This document shows, one piece after another, positions 15,767-24,613 of a DNA stretch of 51,147 nucleotides (position 1 is the stretch's first letter; each line of letters starts with the position of its first letter). The stretch spans positions 1 through 51,147 of the forward strand of contig NZ_JAMXMC010000019.1 in assembly GCF_024055665.1 (NCBI RefSeq). Reading direction: 5' to 3'. The translations under genes and the position numbers were made by a program. The notes beneath the pieces were generated by a model. That model saw only the letters and a program-made list of their open reading frames with translations. It searched no databases and was not told where the DNA came from. This DNA comes from Ideonella oryzae. Its GTDB lineage: Bacteria; Pseudomonadota; Gammaproteobacteria; Burkholderiales; Burkholderiaceae_C.

Positions 15767-17557
15767 TCAGAACAGCGCTTCGTCCATCGCCGTCAGCGGG
15801 GCGAGGCCCGCACGGCAGGTGCGGATCAGGCTGGCCGTCTCGGGCAGCAGCTTGGCGAAGTAGAAGCGGGCCGTGGCCAGCTTGGCGGTGTAGAAGGGAT
15901 CGCCGCTGTCCTTCTTGGCCAGCGCGATCTTGGCCATGCGGGCGAACATGTAGGCGAAGGTCAGGTGGCCGACCACGCGCAGATAGTCCACGGCCGCGGC
16001 ACCCACTTCGTCGGCGTTGCCCATGGCCTTCATGCCCACTTCCATGGTCAGCTTGGTGACCTTGTCGCCCAGGTCGGCCAGCGGGTTGATGAATTCCTGC
16101 ATCTCTTCGTAGACGCCCTGGTCTTCGACGAACTCGGCGATCTTCTTGCCCAGCTTCTTGAGCTTCTTGCCGTTGTCGGCCAGCACCTTGCGGCCCAGCA
16201 GGTCCAGCGACTGCACGGTGTTCGTGCCTTCGTAGATCATGTTGATGCGGGCGTCACGGACGTACTGCTCCATGCCCCATTCGTGGATGAAGCCGTGGCC
16301 GCCGTAGACCTGCATGCAGTGCGAGGTGGCGATCCAGCCGTTGTCGGTCAGGAAGGCCTTGATGATCGGGGTCAGCAGGGCCACCTCATCGGCCGCCTCG
16401 GCGCGCACCTCGGCGTCCGGGTGCTTGAGTTCCTTGTCCAGCTGGATGACGGTGTAGGTGGCCAGGGCGCGGCCCGCTTCGGCGTAGGCGCGGGCGGTCA
16501 GCAGCATCTTGCGCACGTCGGGGTGCACGATGATCGGGTCGGCCGGCTTGTCCGGGGCCTTGGGGCCCGACAGGGCACGCATCTGGATGCGGTCCTTGGC
16601 GTAGACCACGGCGTTCTGGTAGGCCACCTCGGTCAGGCCCAGCGACTGCATGCCCACGCCCAGGCGGGCGGCGTTCATCATCACGAACATGGCCTGCAGA
16701 CCCTTGTTGGGCTGACCGACCAGCGTGCCCACGGCGCCGTCCAGGATCATCTGGCAGGTGGCGTTGGCGTGGATGCCCATCTTGTGCTCCAGGCCGCCGC
16801 AGTAGATCGGGTTGCGCTCGCCCAGCGAACCGTCGGCGTTGACCTTGAACTTGGGCACCACGAACAGCGAGATACCCTTGGAGCCGGCGGGGGCGTCCGG
16901 CAGGCGGGCCAGCACCAGGTGGACGATGTTCTCGACCATGTTGTGCTCGCCGGCCGAGATGAAGATCTTCTGGCCGGTGATCTGGTAGCTGCCGTCGGCC
17001 TGCGGTTCGGCCTTGGTGCGCAGCAGGCCCAGGTCGGTGCCGCAGTGCGGTTCGGTCAGGCACATGGTGCCGGTCCACTCGCCGCTGACCAGCTTGGGCA
17101 GGTAGGTCTTCTTCTGCTCGTCGGTGCCGTGCGCGTGCAGGGCCTCGTAGGCGCCGTGGCTCAGGCCGGGGTACATCGTCCAGGACTGGTTGGCGCTGTT
17201 GAGCATCTCGTAGAAGCCCTGGTTCAGCGTGTGCGGCAGGCCCTGGCCGCCGTACTCGGGGTCGCAGGACAGCGCCGGCCAGCCCCCTTCGACGTACTGG
17301 GCGTAGGCTTCCTTGAAGCCCTTGGGCGGGCTCACCTCGTGGGTGCTCTTGTCCAGCACACAGCCTTCGGCGTCACCGGTGATGTTCAGCGGGAACACGA
17401 CCTGCGAAGCGAACTTGCCGCCCTCTTCCAGCACGGCGTTGATGGTGTCGGCATCCACCTCGGCGAACTCGGGGATGTCCTTGAACTCGCTGACGACATC
17501 GAACAGCTCGTGCAGCACGAACTGCATGTCACGCAGGGGCGGGTTGTACTGAGGCAT
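15767..17557 (-). CDS. Acyl-CoA dehydrogenase
   Basis: A 596-residue flavoprotein that would introduce the first double bond in acyl-CoA. It is of the long form with an extra C-terminal domain (DUF4445-like/AcdA type) common in betaproteobacteria. Motifs are MCLTEPHCGTDLG and GQKIFISAGEHNM in the middle domain and the C-terminal helical domain CMQVYGGHGFIHEWGMEQYVRDARI with IYEGTNTVQ. The ATG at 17557 (MPQYNPPL) follows GGAGAG and was chosen over longer starts. It leads the operon after the TetR gene. Confidence 0.9.
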   Translation of the reverse strand: MPQYNPPLRDMQFVLHELFDVVSEFKDIPEFAEVDADTINAVLEEGGKFASQVVFPLNITGDAEGCVLDKSTHEVSPPKGFKEAYAQYVEGGWPALSCDPEYGGQGLPHTLNQGFYEMLNSANQSWTMYPGLSHGAYEALHAHGTDEQKKTYLPKLVSGEWTGTMCLTEPHCGTDLGLLRTKAEPQADGSYQITGQKIFISAGEHNMVENIVHLVLARLPDAPAGSKGISLFVVPKFKVNADGSLGERNPIYCGGLEHKMGIHANATCQMILDGAVGTLVGQPNKGLQAMFVMMNAARLGVGMQSLGLTEVAYQNAVVYAKDRIQMRALSGPKAPDKPADPIIVHPDVRKMLLTARAYAEAGRALATYTVIQLDKELKHPDAEVRAEAADEVALLTPIIKAFLTDNGWIATSHCMQVYGGHGFIHEWGMEQYVRDARINMIYEGTNTVQSLDLLGRKVLADNGKKLKKLGKKIAEFVEDQGVYEEMQEFINPLADLGDKVTKLTMEVGMKAMGNADEVGAAAVDYLRVVGHLTFAYMFARMAKIALAKKDSGDPFYTAKLATARFYFAKLLPETASLIRTCRAGLAPLTAMDEALF

Positions 17558-17606
17558 GGAACTCTCCTGAAGGGCCGGGGCGGGAAAAACGGGGGTGGAA
17601 CGGGAC

Positions 17607-18314
17607 TCAGCGACGCTTGCGCGCGGCCGGGGCAGCGGGGACGGCCAGGGCCGCCTCGCCGGCCGCCGCACGGGGCGACGCAGGCAGGGCGTAATCGGCC
17701 AGGATGCGGTCGAAGCCCTTGCGGGCACGGTCGACCGCGTTGGGCAGACGCAGGAAACGGGCGTCGTGGTGCAAGGCCAGGATCAGGCCGTGCATCTCGA
17801 ACAGGATCTGGGCGACATCGACGTCCGGGCGCAACTGGCCGGCATCGGCCGCCAGGCGGATGGCGCGCGCCATGGCGTTGTGCCAGGCCAGCACCATGGC
17901 CGCCAGCGCGTCGCGCACCGGGCCGGGCCGGTCATCGAACTCCACCGCGCCGCTGATGTAGATGCAGCCGGAGTCCAGTTCCTTCGACACGCGGCGCACC
18001 CAGTTCTCGAACAGGGCGCGCAGGCGCGGCAGGCCGCGCGGCTCGCGCAGCGCCGGAAAAAACACCTCTTCCTCGAACTTCGTGTGATATTCGCGGATGA
18101 CGGAGATCTGCAGTTCTTCGCGGGAGCCAAAGTGGGCGAACACGCCCGACTTGCTCATGCCGGTCACTTCGGCCAGCGCCCCGATGGACAGGCCCTCCAG
18201 CCCCATGTGCGAGGCCAGGCCCAGCGCCGCGTCCAGGATGGTGGCGCGGGTCTGCTGCCCCTTGTGGAGGGTGCGGTTGCCGGTGCTGCGGCGGGGAGTG
18301 GTGTCGGTCGTCAC
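17607..18314 (-). CDS. TetR-family transcriptional regulator
   Basis: A 235-residue regulator with a GTG start. The N-terminal helix-turn-helix (about residues 20-65) reads RATILDAALGLASHMGLEGL, then GMSKSGVFAHFGSREEL. The C-terminal ligand-binding domain is of the TetR_C type found with fatty-acid genes. The C-terminus ends in an Ala/Arg-rich tail. It stands first in the minus-strand beta-oxidation block, so it probably represses that block in response to acyl-CoA. That role is inferred from position and from the operator-like palindrome just upstream of its start. Confidence 0.85.
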   Translation of the reverse strand: MTTDTTPRRSTGNRTLHKGQQTRATILDAALGLASHMGLEGLSIGALAEVTGMSKSGVFAHFGSREELQISVIREYHTKFEEEVFFPALREPRGLPRLRALFENWVRRVSKELDSGCIYISGAVEFDDRPGPVRDALAAMVLAWHNAMARAIRLAADAGQLRPDVDVAQILFEMHGLILALHHDARFLRLPNAVDRARKGFDRILADYALPASPRAAAGEAALAVPAAPAARKRR

Positions 18315-18329
18315 GGCGCTGATTATGAA

Positions 18330-18341
18330 ACGAACGGTCGT
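18330..18341. promoter_or_regulatory. Possible TetR operator
   Basis: The 12-mer ACGAACGGTCGT is an inverted repeat (ACGA, 4-base centre, TCGT) 15 bp before the TetR start codon, in the 218-bp gap facing the HNH gene. Such short palindromes in this place are typical of autoregulated TetR genes. No second copy was seen before the acyl-CoA dehydrogenase gene. Confidence 0.35.
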
Positions 18342-18532
18342 GCTATTTTGCAGATTTTTCGGGAAAGCGCATCGGGATTACCCGGGGGTTCCTCCAGAGA
18401 TCCGCCACACACCCCGGGCGTTCCCAGCCTGTCACAGCGGGTTTGCACCTATTTGACAGAGGCACCACACCCGAGCTTGAGAATGTCACGGCCGACGCGC
18501 TATGCTCAGCAGCTGAAGGAGTCGGCCACATC

Positions 18533-19090
18533 ATGGATGTGTTGCAGCTGGACGTGTCGGGGCGCCCCCAGGCGTGGGTGACGGTCAAGGAAGCCGCCAT
18601 CCTCTACGCCAGTGACGCCATTGCCTGGACCCTGGGCGAGGCTTGCCATGTGATGCGCGGCGGTGTGCAGCGCGCCACGGGCCTGCAGTCGCGCATCGAG
18701 GTCCATTCCATCATCGCGGTGCGCGGAGCCGTGCCCTCGCGGGCCTGGCGCAGCAGCCCGGCCCTGACCAACCCCAAGCTGTTCGTCCGGGACCGCTTCG
18801 TCTGCGCCTACTGCGGCGCGCATTTCGCTGCGGATGACCTCACCCGGGAACACATCATTCCCGTCTCGCGCGGCGGCGCGGACAGCTGGATGAACTGCAT
18901 CACCGCCTGCCGCGGCTGCAACGGACACAAGGGCAACCGCCTGCCCGAGGAGGTGCACATGAGCCTGCTGTACCTGCCCTATGTGCCCAGCCTGCACGAG
19001 GACATGATCCTGCGCGGGCGGCGCATCCTGGCCGATCAGATGGAGTTCCTGCTGGCCAGCGTGCCGCGCAGCAGCCGGCTGCACGACTGA
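18533..19090 (+). CDS. HNH endonuclease
   Basis: A 185-residue protein. The N-terminal part (1 to about 75) has no clear motif. The C-terminal HNH domain carries CAYCG, then DDLTREHIIPVSRGGADSW, then NCITACRGCNGHKGNR, which gives the His-Asn-His nuclease core and two zinc-binding CxxC pairs. The ATG at 18533 was chosen for the AAGGAG at about 18515 and because this start fits relatives in Burkholderiales. It stands alone with no methyltransferase or phage gene beside it, so it is likely a housekeeping HNH protein of unknown target. Confidence 0.8.
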   Translation: MDVLQLDVSGRPQAWVTVKEAAILYASDAIAWTLGEACHVMRGGVQRATGLQSRIEVHSIIAVRGAVPSRAWRSSPALTNPKLFVRDRFVCAYCGAHFAADDLTREHIIPVSRGGADSWMNCITACRGCNGHKGNRLPEEVHMSLLYLPYVPSLHEDMILRGRRILADQMEFLLASVPRSSRLHD

Positions 19091-19265
19091 GCCGGTGGGG
19101 CCCCTGGCCCAGTCAGCGTTGCGCCGGCAGTGAACTTCCGGCCCGGCAACAACTCTTTACCAGGTGGCCCCCGGCGAACAGCCGATGGCTCGTGCACCAT
19201 GAAGCCCTGTCAACGGGAGGCACTGTCCCGCCGTTGGCCCTTACGATCATTCCAACCGAGTTCCG

Positions 19266-19733
19266 ATGATGAAACGCCTCGCTCTTGCCCTCATGGTCGC
19301 TGCCAGCCTGGCGGCCTGCACCACCACCAGCCCAGACGTCATCCAGCGCGGTGACGCGCAGCGCCTGTCCACCGTGCAGGACGGCACCATCCTCAGCATC
19401 CGCCCGGTGACGGTGGACGGCACCCAGAGCGGCGTGGGCGGCGTTTCCGGCGCGGTGGTGGGCGGCGTGGCCGGCTCCAACATCGGCGGCCCGCGCTCTG
19501 GGGCCATCGGCGGTGTGATCGGCGCCGTGGCCGGTGCCGTGGTGGGCAACGCCATCGAGCGCGGCACTACCAAGGAAGATGCCTACGAGATCCTGGTGCA
19601 GCTGCGCAACGGCGACCGCCGGGCCATCGTCCAGGCCAAGGGCTCTGAAACCCTGAACCCGGGCGACCCGGTGATCATCGTGACCACCGGTGGCAAGGCC
19701 CGCGTCACCCGGGCGCCGGCGGTCCAGCCCTGA
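19266..19733 (+). CDS. Outer-membrane lipoprotein with glycine zipper, SlyB/PcP-like
   Basis: A 155-residue lipoprotein. The signal peptide ends with the lipobox LAAC, giving a lipidated Cys near residue 18. A glycine-zipper 2TM region (about residues 57-97: GGVSGAVVGGVAGSNIGG, then GAIGGVIGAVAGAVVGN) matches SlyB/PcP lipoproteins, which sit in the outer membrane and help envelope integrity. The C-terminal part is a small beta domain (YEILVQLRNGDRRAIVQ). Two adjacent ATG codons (19266, 19269) are possible starts. Confidence 0.85.
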   Translation: MMKRLALALMVAASLAACTTTSPDVIQRGDAQRLSTVQDGTILSIRPVTVDGTQSGVGGVSGAVVGGVAGSNIGGPRSGAIGGVIGAVAGAVVGNAIERGTTKEDAYEILVQLRNGDRRAIVQAKGSETLNPGDPVIIVTTGGKARVTRAPAVQP

Positions 19734-19765
19734 AGCGCTGAACCCTCCGGCGCGGCCCCGGCTGC

Positions 19766-21073
19766 TCAGCGCAGCGGGGCCGTGTCGTCCACCGGCAGCG
19801 GCGCGTCCAGCTGCAACAGCAGGAACTCGTTCGGGTCGGGCACGCCGGCCGTCTTGCTGCTGCCGGGGTAGTTGTTGTCGTTCATCACCAGCAGCGTGTT
19901 GGCGTCCATCACCAGCACGTCCTCGATGGTGACGAAGGGGAAGGTGAACAGGGTCTGGCCGTCCTGGTTCAGGTCGTGCGGATCCTGGATGGACATCAGG
20001 TCCACCACCGCCTGCTTGGCCACGCAACCCTGGCCATCGCGCTGGTTCAGGTCGATCAGGAAGATCTTCTTGAAGCGCGGCTCCTCGGTGCCGTTGCGCT
20101 CGATCACCAGGAACTGGTGGTCGTTCACCGCCGTCATGTCGCCGATGTTGGTGCCTTGCGGCTCCAGCGCATAGCACCACTGCTGGCCGGTGTAGGTCTC
20201 GCTGTCCACGTCGAAGGCGTTGATGCGCAGCGTGCACGCCGGGTCGCCGGTCACGGTGCCTTCCAGCAGCGTGAACAGCGTCGTGCCGGCCCGGTTGATG
20301 GCCATGCCCTCGAAGCCCCGCGAACTGCCCAGCGTGGGCGTGGCGCTGCCCAGGTAGGGGTTGTCGGGCGACATCACGCCGGCCATCGGCACCTCGCGGC
20401 GCAGCACGCGGCCACGGGCATCGGTCTTGACCAGGAAGGGGCCGAACTCCTCGCCGAACCAGTAGTGGCCGTGGTGGTCCACCCGCATGGACTCGATGTC
20501 CAGGTCGGCGCCGGTCAGCCAGTGGCCGGCCCGGATGCGTTCATCCACCGGGATACCGGCCTGGCCGGGGCCGCTGCCGACATAGGGATAGGCCTGCAGC
20601 TGGTTGATCTCGGTGAAGCCCAGGCGACCCAGCGGATCGGCCAGCGTGATGTGGCTGCGGGCGCTGAAGCTGGCCAGACGCCGGCCGCTGTCCACATCCA
20701 CCGGGCGCACGGCGCCGGTGCCGGCCACGCTGCGGCCGTTCCAGCGCCGGAAATCCGGCGCCACGGTGTAGACCCGCAGCACCGCATCCGGCGAATTGGC
20801 CTTGGTGCCGAAGCCGTTGTCCGGCATGACGCGGAAGGTGCCCGGGCGCGGTCCCGGCAGCACGGCCGAGAAGCCCTGCACCGCCTGCTGATTCACCAAT
20901 GGCAGCGTGCGGCCATTGGTTGAGCTGACGAACTGGCCCGAGGTCGGGCCGGGCGAGAAGGTGTCGGCCGGCAGGCTGGCAAAGCCGACCAGTTCGGTGG
21001 CCTGAGTCAGGCCGGCGGCGCACAGGGTCGCCAAAGCGACGGCGCGCAGCGCCAGAGACGCACGTGAGGACAT
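19766..21073 (-). CDS. Exported esterase-like protein of the phytase-like family
   Basis: A 435-residue protein with a signal peptide (1 to about 26, ending LTQATE). The body is a predicted beta-propeller of the phytase-like/esterase-like family (PF13449 type), with RVMPDNGFGTKANSPD near the N-terminus, GEEFGPFLVKTDARGRVL in the middle, RGFEGMAINRAGTTLFTLLEG, and TIEDVLVMDANTLLVMNDNNYPG near the end. These acidic loops bind Ca2+ in related proteins. It probably hydrolyses phosphate or other esters in the periplasm or outside. It is transcribed convergently to the lipoprotein gene. Confidence 0.82.
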   Translation of the reverse strand: MSSRASLALRAVALATLCAAGLTQATELVGFASLPADTFSPGPTSGQFVSSTNGRTLPLVNQQAVQGFSAVLPGPRPGTFRVMPDNGFGTKANSPDAVLRVYTVAPDFRRWNGRSVAGTGAVRPVDVDSGRRLASFSARSHITLADPLGRLGFTEINQLQAYPYVGSGPGQAGIPVDERIRAGHWLTGADLDIESMRVDHHGHYWFGEEFGPFLVKTDARGRVLRREVPMAGVMSPDNPYLGSATPTLGSSRGFEGMAINRAGTTLFTLLEGTVTGDPACTLRINAFDVDSETYTGQQWCYALEPQGTNIGDMTAVNDHQFLVIERNGTEEPRFKKIFLIDLNQRDGQGCVAKQAVVDLMSIQDPHDLNQDGQTLFTFPFVTIEDVLVMDANTLLVMNDNNYPGSSKTAGVPDPNEFLLLQLDAPLPVDDTAPLR

Positions 21074-21178
21074 GAAGGAACTCCCTGGGTTGTGGTGGGT
21101 GTTCCGCCATGCTCGCGGCCTGCGGTGACGCTCCGTTGACCGGCCCAGCGGCCATCCGGGCCAGGGCGGCCCGGACGG

Positions 21179-21313
21179 TCAGGACCAGCGCAGGCGGCGC
21201 TCGGTCCAGCGGGCCCGCCACAGGGCCAGGCACTCGCCCAGCCCGGCCAGCAGGGCCAGCGCCACGACCAGGCCGTGAAACAGACGTTGCACAAGAGACA
21301 GGGGCTGGGGCAT
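21179..21313 (-). CDS. Possible 44-residue single-span membrane protein
   Basis: A short frame starts at ATG 21313. After MPQPLSLVQRLFHG it has one strong hydrophobic helix (VVALALLAGLGECLALW) and an Arg-rich tail (RARWTERRLRW), which is good membrane-protein topology. A weak GAGGG lies upstream. It is in the 376-bp gap between the exported esterase gene and the M14 peptidase gene. I do not recognise it, and chance coding in GC-rich DNA cannot be ruled out. Confidence 0.45.
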   Translation of the reverse strand: MPQPLSLVQRLFHGLVVALALLAGLGECLALWRARWTERRLRWS

Positions 21314-21449
21314 GGCGGCACCCTCGGATGACAGCGACAGGCGCGACCGTAGGCCGTCTGCATGACATGCCCGTGACACACGGCCCGGCTAGCCTGTGCC
21401 GAACAGACAACCCGAGCCTCTCTCCTGCCCGCAGGAAAGGCCCGCCCCC

Positions 21450-22475
21450 GTGCCGCTGCCCCTGTCCTCCCTGCGCGAACTGCAGACCCTGGCCGCCCAG
21501 GCCGGCCCGGCCGCCACCCTGCACACGCTGGGGCAGGTGCAGGCCCACGGACACAGCCTGCCGCTGTGGGCGCTGAGCCTGGGCAACCCCGATCCCGCCG
21601 TGCCGGCGGTGGCCTATGTGGGTGGCGTGCACGGGCTGGAGCGCATCGGCACCGAGGTGGTCCTGTCCTACCTGCGCAACCTGGTGGCCCGCCTGCCCTG
21701 GGACGCCACGCTGCAGCACCTGCTGCAGGGCCTGCGCCTGCTCTTCGTGCCGGTGGTCAACCCGGGCGGCCTGCTGCGCGGCACCCGCGCCAACCCGCGC
21801 GGCGTGGACCTGATGCGCAACGCGCCGGTCGAAGCCCACCCGCCCGCCCCCTTCCTGCTGGCCGGCCACCACCTGAGCCCCGCGCTGCCCTGGTACCGCG
21901 GCCGGGCGGGCGAGCCGATGGAGGCCGAAAGCCAGGCCCTGTGCGACGTCATTCGCCGCGAGCTGTTCGGCCGCCCCCTGGCCATCGCGGTGGACTGCCA
22001 CTCCGGCTTCGGCCTGCGCGACCGGCTGTGGTTCCCCTATGCCCACACCGCCCTGCCCATCGACCACCTGCCCGAGTTGCATGCACTGGTGCAACTGTTC
22101 GACCAGAGCCTGCGCCACCACCCCTATGTGGTGGAGCCGCAGAGCCGCCAGTACCGCACCCACGGCGACCTGTGGGACCACCTGACGCTGCAGGTCCGCC
22201 GAGAACACCCCGAACAGGTCTTCCTCGCGCTGACGCTGGAGATGGGCTCCTGGCTCTGGGTCAAGAAGAACCCGCGCCAGTTCTTCAGCCGCCAGGGCAT
22301 GTTCAACCCCCTGATTGCCCACCGCCAGCAGCGGGTGCTGCGCCGCCACCACCTGCTGCTGGACTTCCTGGCCCGCGCCGCGCTGGGCGCGCCGCACTGG
22401 CTGCCCGATGACCCCGCGCGGGACGCCCACCTGGCCCAGGCCCTGGACCGCTGGTACCGCCTGCCGACCCCATGA
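21450..22475 (+). CDS. M14-family zinc carboxypeptidase-like protein
   Basis: A 341-residue protein of the M14/succinylglutamate desuccinylase superfamily. The zinc motif is GGVHGLERIG (His and Glu), followed by NPGGLLRGTRANPRGVDLMRN, the third zinc ligand region DCHSGFGLRD, and a catalytic Glu in ALTLEMGSW. The GTG at 21450 was chosen because AGGAAAGG lies at the right distance; a GTG at 21396 is the alternative. The substrate is unknown. Its last 4 bp overlap the next gene's start (ATGA), so the two form an operon. Confidence 0.78.
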   Translation: MPLPLSSLRELQTLAAQAGPAATLHTLGQVQAHGHSLPLWALSLGNPDPAVPAVAYVGGVHGLERIGTEVVLSYLRNLVARLPWDATLQHLLQGLRLLFVPVVNPGGLLRGTRANPRGVDLMRNAPVEAHPPAPFLLAGHHLSPALPWYRGRAGEPMEAESQALCDVIRRELFGRPLAIAVDCHSGFGLRDRLWFPYAHTALPIDHLPELHALVQLFDQSLRHHPYVVEPQSRQYRTHGDLWDHLTLQVRREHPEQVFLALTLEMGSWLWVKKNPRQFFSRQGMFNPLIAHRQQRVLRRHHLLLDFLARAALGAPHWLPDDPARDAHLAQALDRWYRLPTP

Positions 22476-23272
22476 CCTCGGTTCTTCCCACCACCTGGGT
22501 GCTGCTGCGCGGCCTGACCCGCGGCGCGGGCCACTGGGGTGACTTCCCCGCCCGCTGGCAGGCCGCCTGGCCGGGCCGCCGGGTGCTGGTGCCCGACTGG
22601 CCCGGCAACGGCGCGCGCTGGGCCGAACGCAGCCCGGCCACGGTGGCGGGGCTGACCGAGGCGCTGCGGCAGGATCTGCGGGCCCAGGGCGTGGCGCTGG
22701 GCACCGAGCCGGTGGGCGTGCTGGCCCTGTCGCTGGGCGCCATGGTCAGCTGCGACTGGGCCCGGCGCCACCCACAGGAACTGGCGGCCGCCGTGCTGGT
22801 CAACACCAGTCTGCGGGGCCACAGCCCCTTCTGGCAGCGCCTGCGGCCAGCGCGCTATGGCGGCCTGCTGCGGCGCAGCATGCTGCCCACCCCGGCCGAG
22901 GACTGGGAGCGGCATCTGCTGGCCATCACCGCGCCGCTGCACGCCCACAGCCCCGGGGCCGCCGCCACACGGGCCGACTGGGTGCGGCTGCGCCAGAACC
23001 AGCCGGTGAGCCGGGCCAACACGCTGCGCCAGTTGGCGGCAGCCCTGCGCTACCGCCCCCCCGTCACACCGCCCTCGGTGCCGCTGCTGCTGCTGTCGGG
23101 CGCGGGCGACCGCCTGGTCCACCCCGCCTGCAGCGCGGCCCTGGCCCGCGCCTGGGGCTGCCCGCTGCGCACCCACCCGGAGGCCGGCCACGACCTGCCG
23201 CTGGACGCGCCGGACTGGCTGATCGAACAGGTCCGGCACTGGCTGCAGGCCGAGGCACCCACCGACCAGTGA
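22472..23272 (+). CDS. Alpha/beta hydrolase
   Basis: A 266-residue hydrolase. The N-terminal strand and oxyanion region read WVLLRGLTRGAGHW. The nucleophile elbow is ALSLGAM (Ser about residue 88), which departs slightly from GxSxG. The acid is likely in SGAGDRLVHPACS and the His in HPEAGHDLPLD. Layout resembles BioH-like esterases, but there is no biotin gene nearby. It is translationally coupled to the M14 gene and ends 224 bp before hupS. Confidence 0.8.
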   Translation: MTSVLPTTWVLLRGLTRGAGHWGDFPARWQAAWPGRRVLVPDWPGNGARWAERSPATVAGLTEALRQDLRAQGVALGTEPVGVLALSLGAMVSCDWARRHPQELAAAVLVNTSLRGHSPFWQRLRPARYGGLLRRSMLPTPAEDWERHLLAITAPLHAHSPGAAATRADWVRLRQNQPVSRANTLRQLAAALRYRPPVTPPSVPLLLLSGAGDRLVHPACSAALARAWGCPLRTHPEAGHDLPLDAPDWLIEQVRHWLQAEAPTDQ

Positions 23273-23425
23273 CTTTCCAGTTCCAGGACAGGAACGGACA
23301 GAGCCTGACCATCCCCTGCACGGCAGCCCCGGTCCGCAGGGGCAGAAGACCCCTCCGAAAATGACCTGTCTCAAGTGGTAAGGGCCGCCGAGCCCTCCGG
23401 AGTTTCCCGCAGGGTTCCGGTTTCA

Positions 23426-23439
23426 GGCACGCGACTTGA
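23426..23439 (+). promoter_or_regulatory. Possible sigma-54 promoter of the hydrogenase operon
   Basis: GGCACG (23426-23431) followed by TTGAG (23436-23440) fits the sigma-54 pattern GGCACG-N4-TTGC except that the -12 GC is GA. It lies 57 bp before the hupS start codon. Hydrogenase operons driven by HoxA use sigma-54-type promoters in some relatives, though Cupriavidus and rhizobia differ in detail. A second candidate with the exact GG-N10-GC spacing but poorer flanks is at 23419-23432. The 224-bp gap holds no gene. Confidence 0.4.
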
Positions 23440-23496
23440 GTTCCATCCGGTTCCAAAGCCCCCCTGGTGGCGGGGCGACAACGAGGAGCCAACCTG

Positions 23497-24573
23497 ATGG
23501 AAACGTTTTACGAGGTCATGCGGCGGCAGGGCATTTCACGCCGCAGCCTCCTCAAGTACTGCTCACTGACCGCCACCTCCCTGGGGCTGGGCCCGGCCTT
23601 CGTGCCGCAAATCGCCCATGCCATGGAGACCAAGCCCCGCACCCCGGTGCTGTGGCTGCACGGCCTGGAATGCACCTGCTGCTCCGAGAGCTTCATCCGC
23701 TCGGCCCACCCGCTGGCCAAGGACGTGGTGCTGTCGATGATCTCGCTGGACTACGACGACACGCTGATGGCTGCCGCCGGCCACCAGGCCGAGGCCATCC
23801 TTGACGAGATCATCACCAAGTACAAGGGCAACTACATCCTGGCCGTCGAGGGCAACCCGCCCCTGAACGAGGACGGGATGTTCTGCATCCAGTCGGGCAA
23901 GCCCTTCATCGAGAAGCTGCAGCGCGTGGCCAAGGACTGCAAGGCCGTGATCGCCTGGGGTTCCTGTGCCAGCTGGGGCTGCGTGCAGGCCGCCAAGCCC
24001 AACCCCACGCAGGCCACGCCCATCCACAAGGTCATCACCGACAAGCCCATCATCAAGGTGCCCGGCTGCCCGCCGATCGCCGAGGTGATGACCGGCGTGA
24101 TCACCTACATGCTCACCTTCGACAAGATCCCCGAGCTGGACCGCCAGGGCCGCCCGAAGATGTTCTACAGCCAGCGCATCCACGACAAGTGCTACCGCCG
24201 GCCGCACTTCGACGCCGGCCAGTTCGTCGAGGCCTTCGACGACGAGAGCGCGCGCAAGGGCTACTGCCTCTACAAGGTCGGCTGCAAGGGCCCGACCACC
24301 TACAACGCCTGCTCCACGGTGATGTGGAACGAGGGCACGAGCTTCCCGATCAAGGCCGGCCACGGCTGCATCGGCTGCTCGGAAGACGGCTTCTGGGACA
24401 AGGGCTCGTTCTACGACCGCCTGACCACCATCCACCAGTTCGGCATCGAAGGCAACGCCGACAAGATCGGTGGCACCGCCGCCGGCGTGGTGGGTGCCGC
24501 GGTGGCTGCGCATGCCGCCGTCTCGGCCGTCAAGCGCCTGAGCACAAAGCACGACCAAACCACCGACGCCTGA
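23497..24573 (+). CDS. hupS: Uptake [NiFe] hydrogenase small subunit (HupS/HoxK), oxygen-tolerant type
   Basis: A 358-residue electron-transfer subunit holding three Fe-S clusters. The N-terminus has a Tat signal (SRRSLLK, residues 14-20), cleaved about AHA-METK, so the folded dimer is exported. In mature numbering, Cys17, 19, 20, 115, 120 and 149 are all present ([23 protein letters not shown]). Ordinary enzymes have Gly at 19 and 120; the two extra Cys mark the [4Fe-3S] proximal cluster of oxygen-tolerant membrane-bound hydrogenases. The medial and distal cluster motifs follow. A C-terminal hydrophobic helix (about residues 328-348) anchors it to the membrane and to HupC. The start follows GAGGAG. 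Confidence 0.97.
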   Translation: METFYEVMRRQGISRRSLLKYCSLTATSLGLGPAFVPQIAHAMETKPRTPVLWLHGLECTCCSESFIRSAHPLAKDVVLSMISLDYDDTLMAAAGHQAEAILDEIITKYKGNYILAVEGNPPLNEDGMFCIQSGKPFIEKLQRVAKDCKAVIAWGSCASWGCVQAAKPNPTQATPIHKVITDKPIIKVPGCPPIAEVMTGVITYMLTFDKIPELDRQGRPKMFYSQRIHDKCYRRPHFDAGQFVEAFDDESARKGYCLYKVGCKGPTTYNACSTVMWNEGTSFPIKAGHGCIGCSEDGFWDKGSFYDRLTTIHQFGIEGNADKIGGTAAGVVGAAVAAHAAVSAVKRLSTKHDQTTDA

Positions 24574-24613
24574 GCGCCGCCACCCCACACCGAAGAATCA
24601 CCGAGGAATTTCC

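Noticed and set aside
12868-16059. A 1063-residue open frame on the plus strand
   Set aside because: It lies antisense to fadB and the DUF2147 gene, is rich in His/Gln/Ala/Val as expected from reversed GC-rich coding DNA, and shows no domain.
23419-23432. Alternative sigma-54 promoter with exact GG-N10-GC
   Set aside because: Spacing is right but the flanking bases (CGGTTT, ACGCG) match the consensus worse than the 23426 site.
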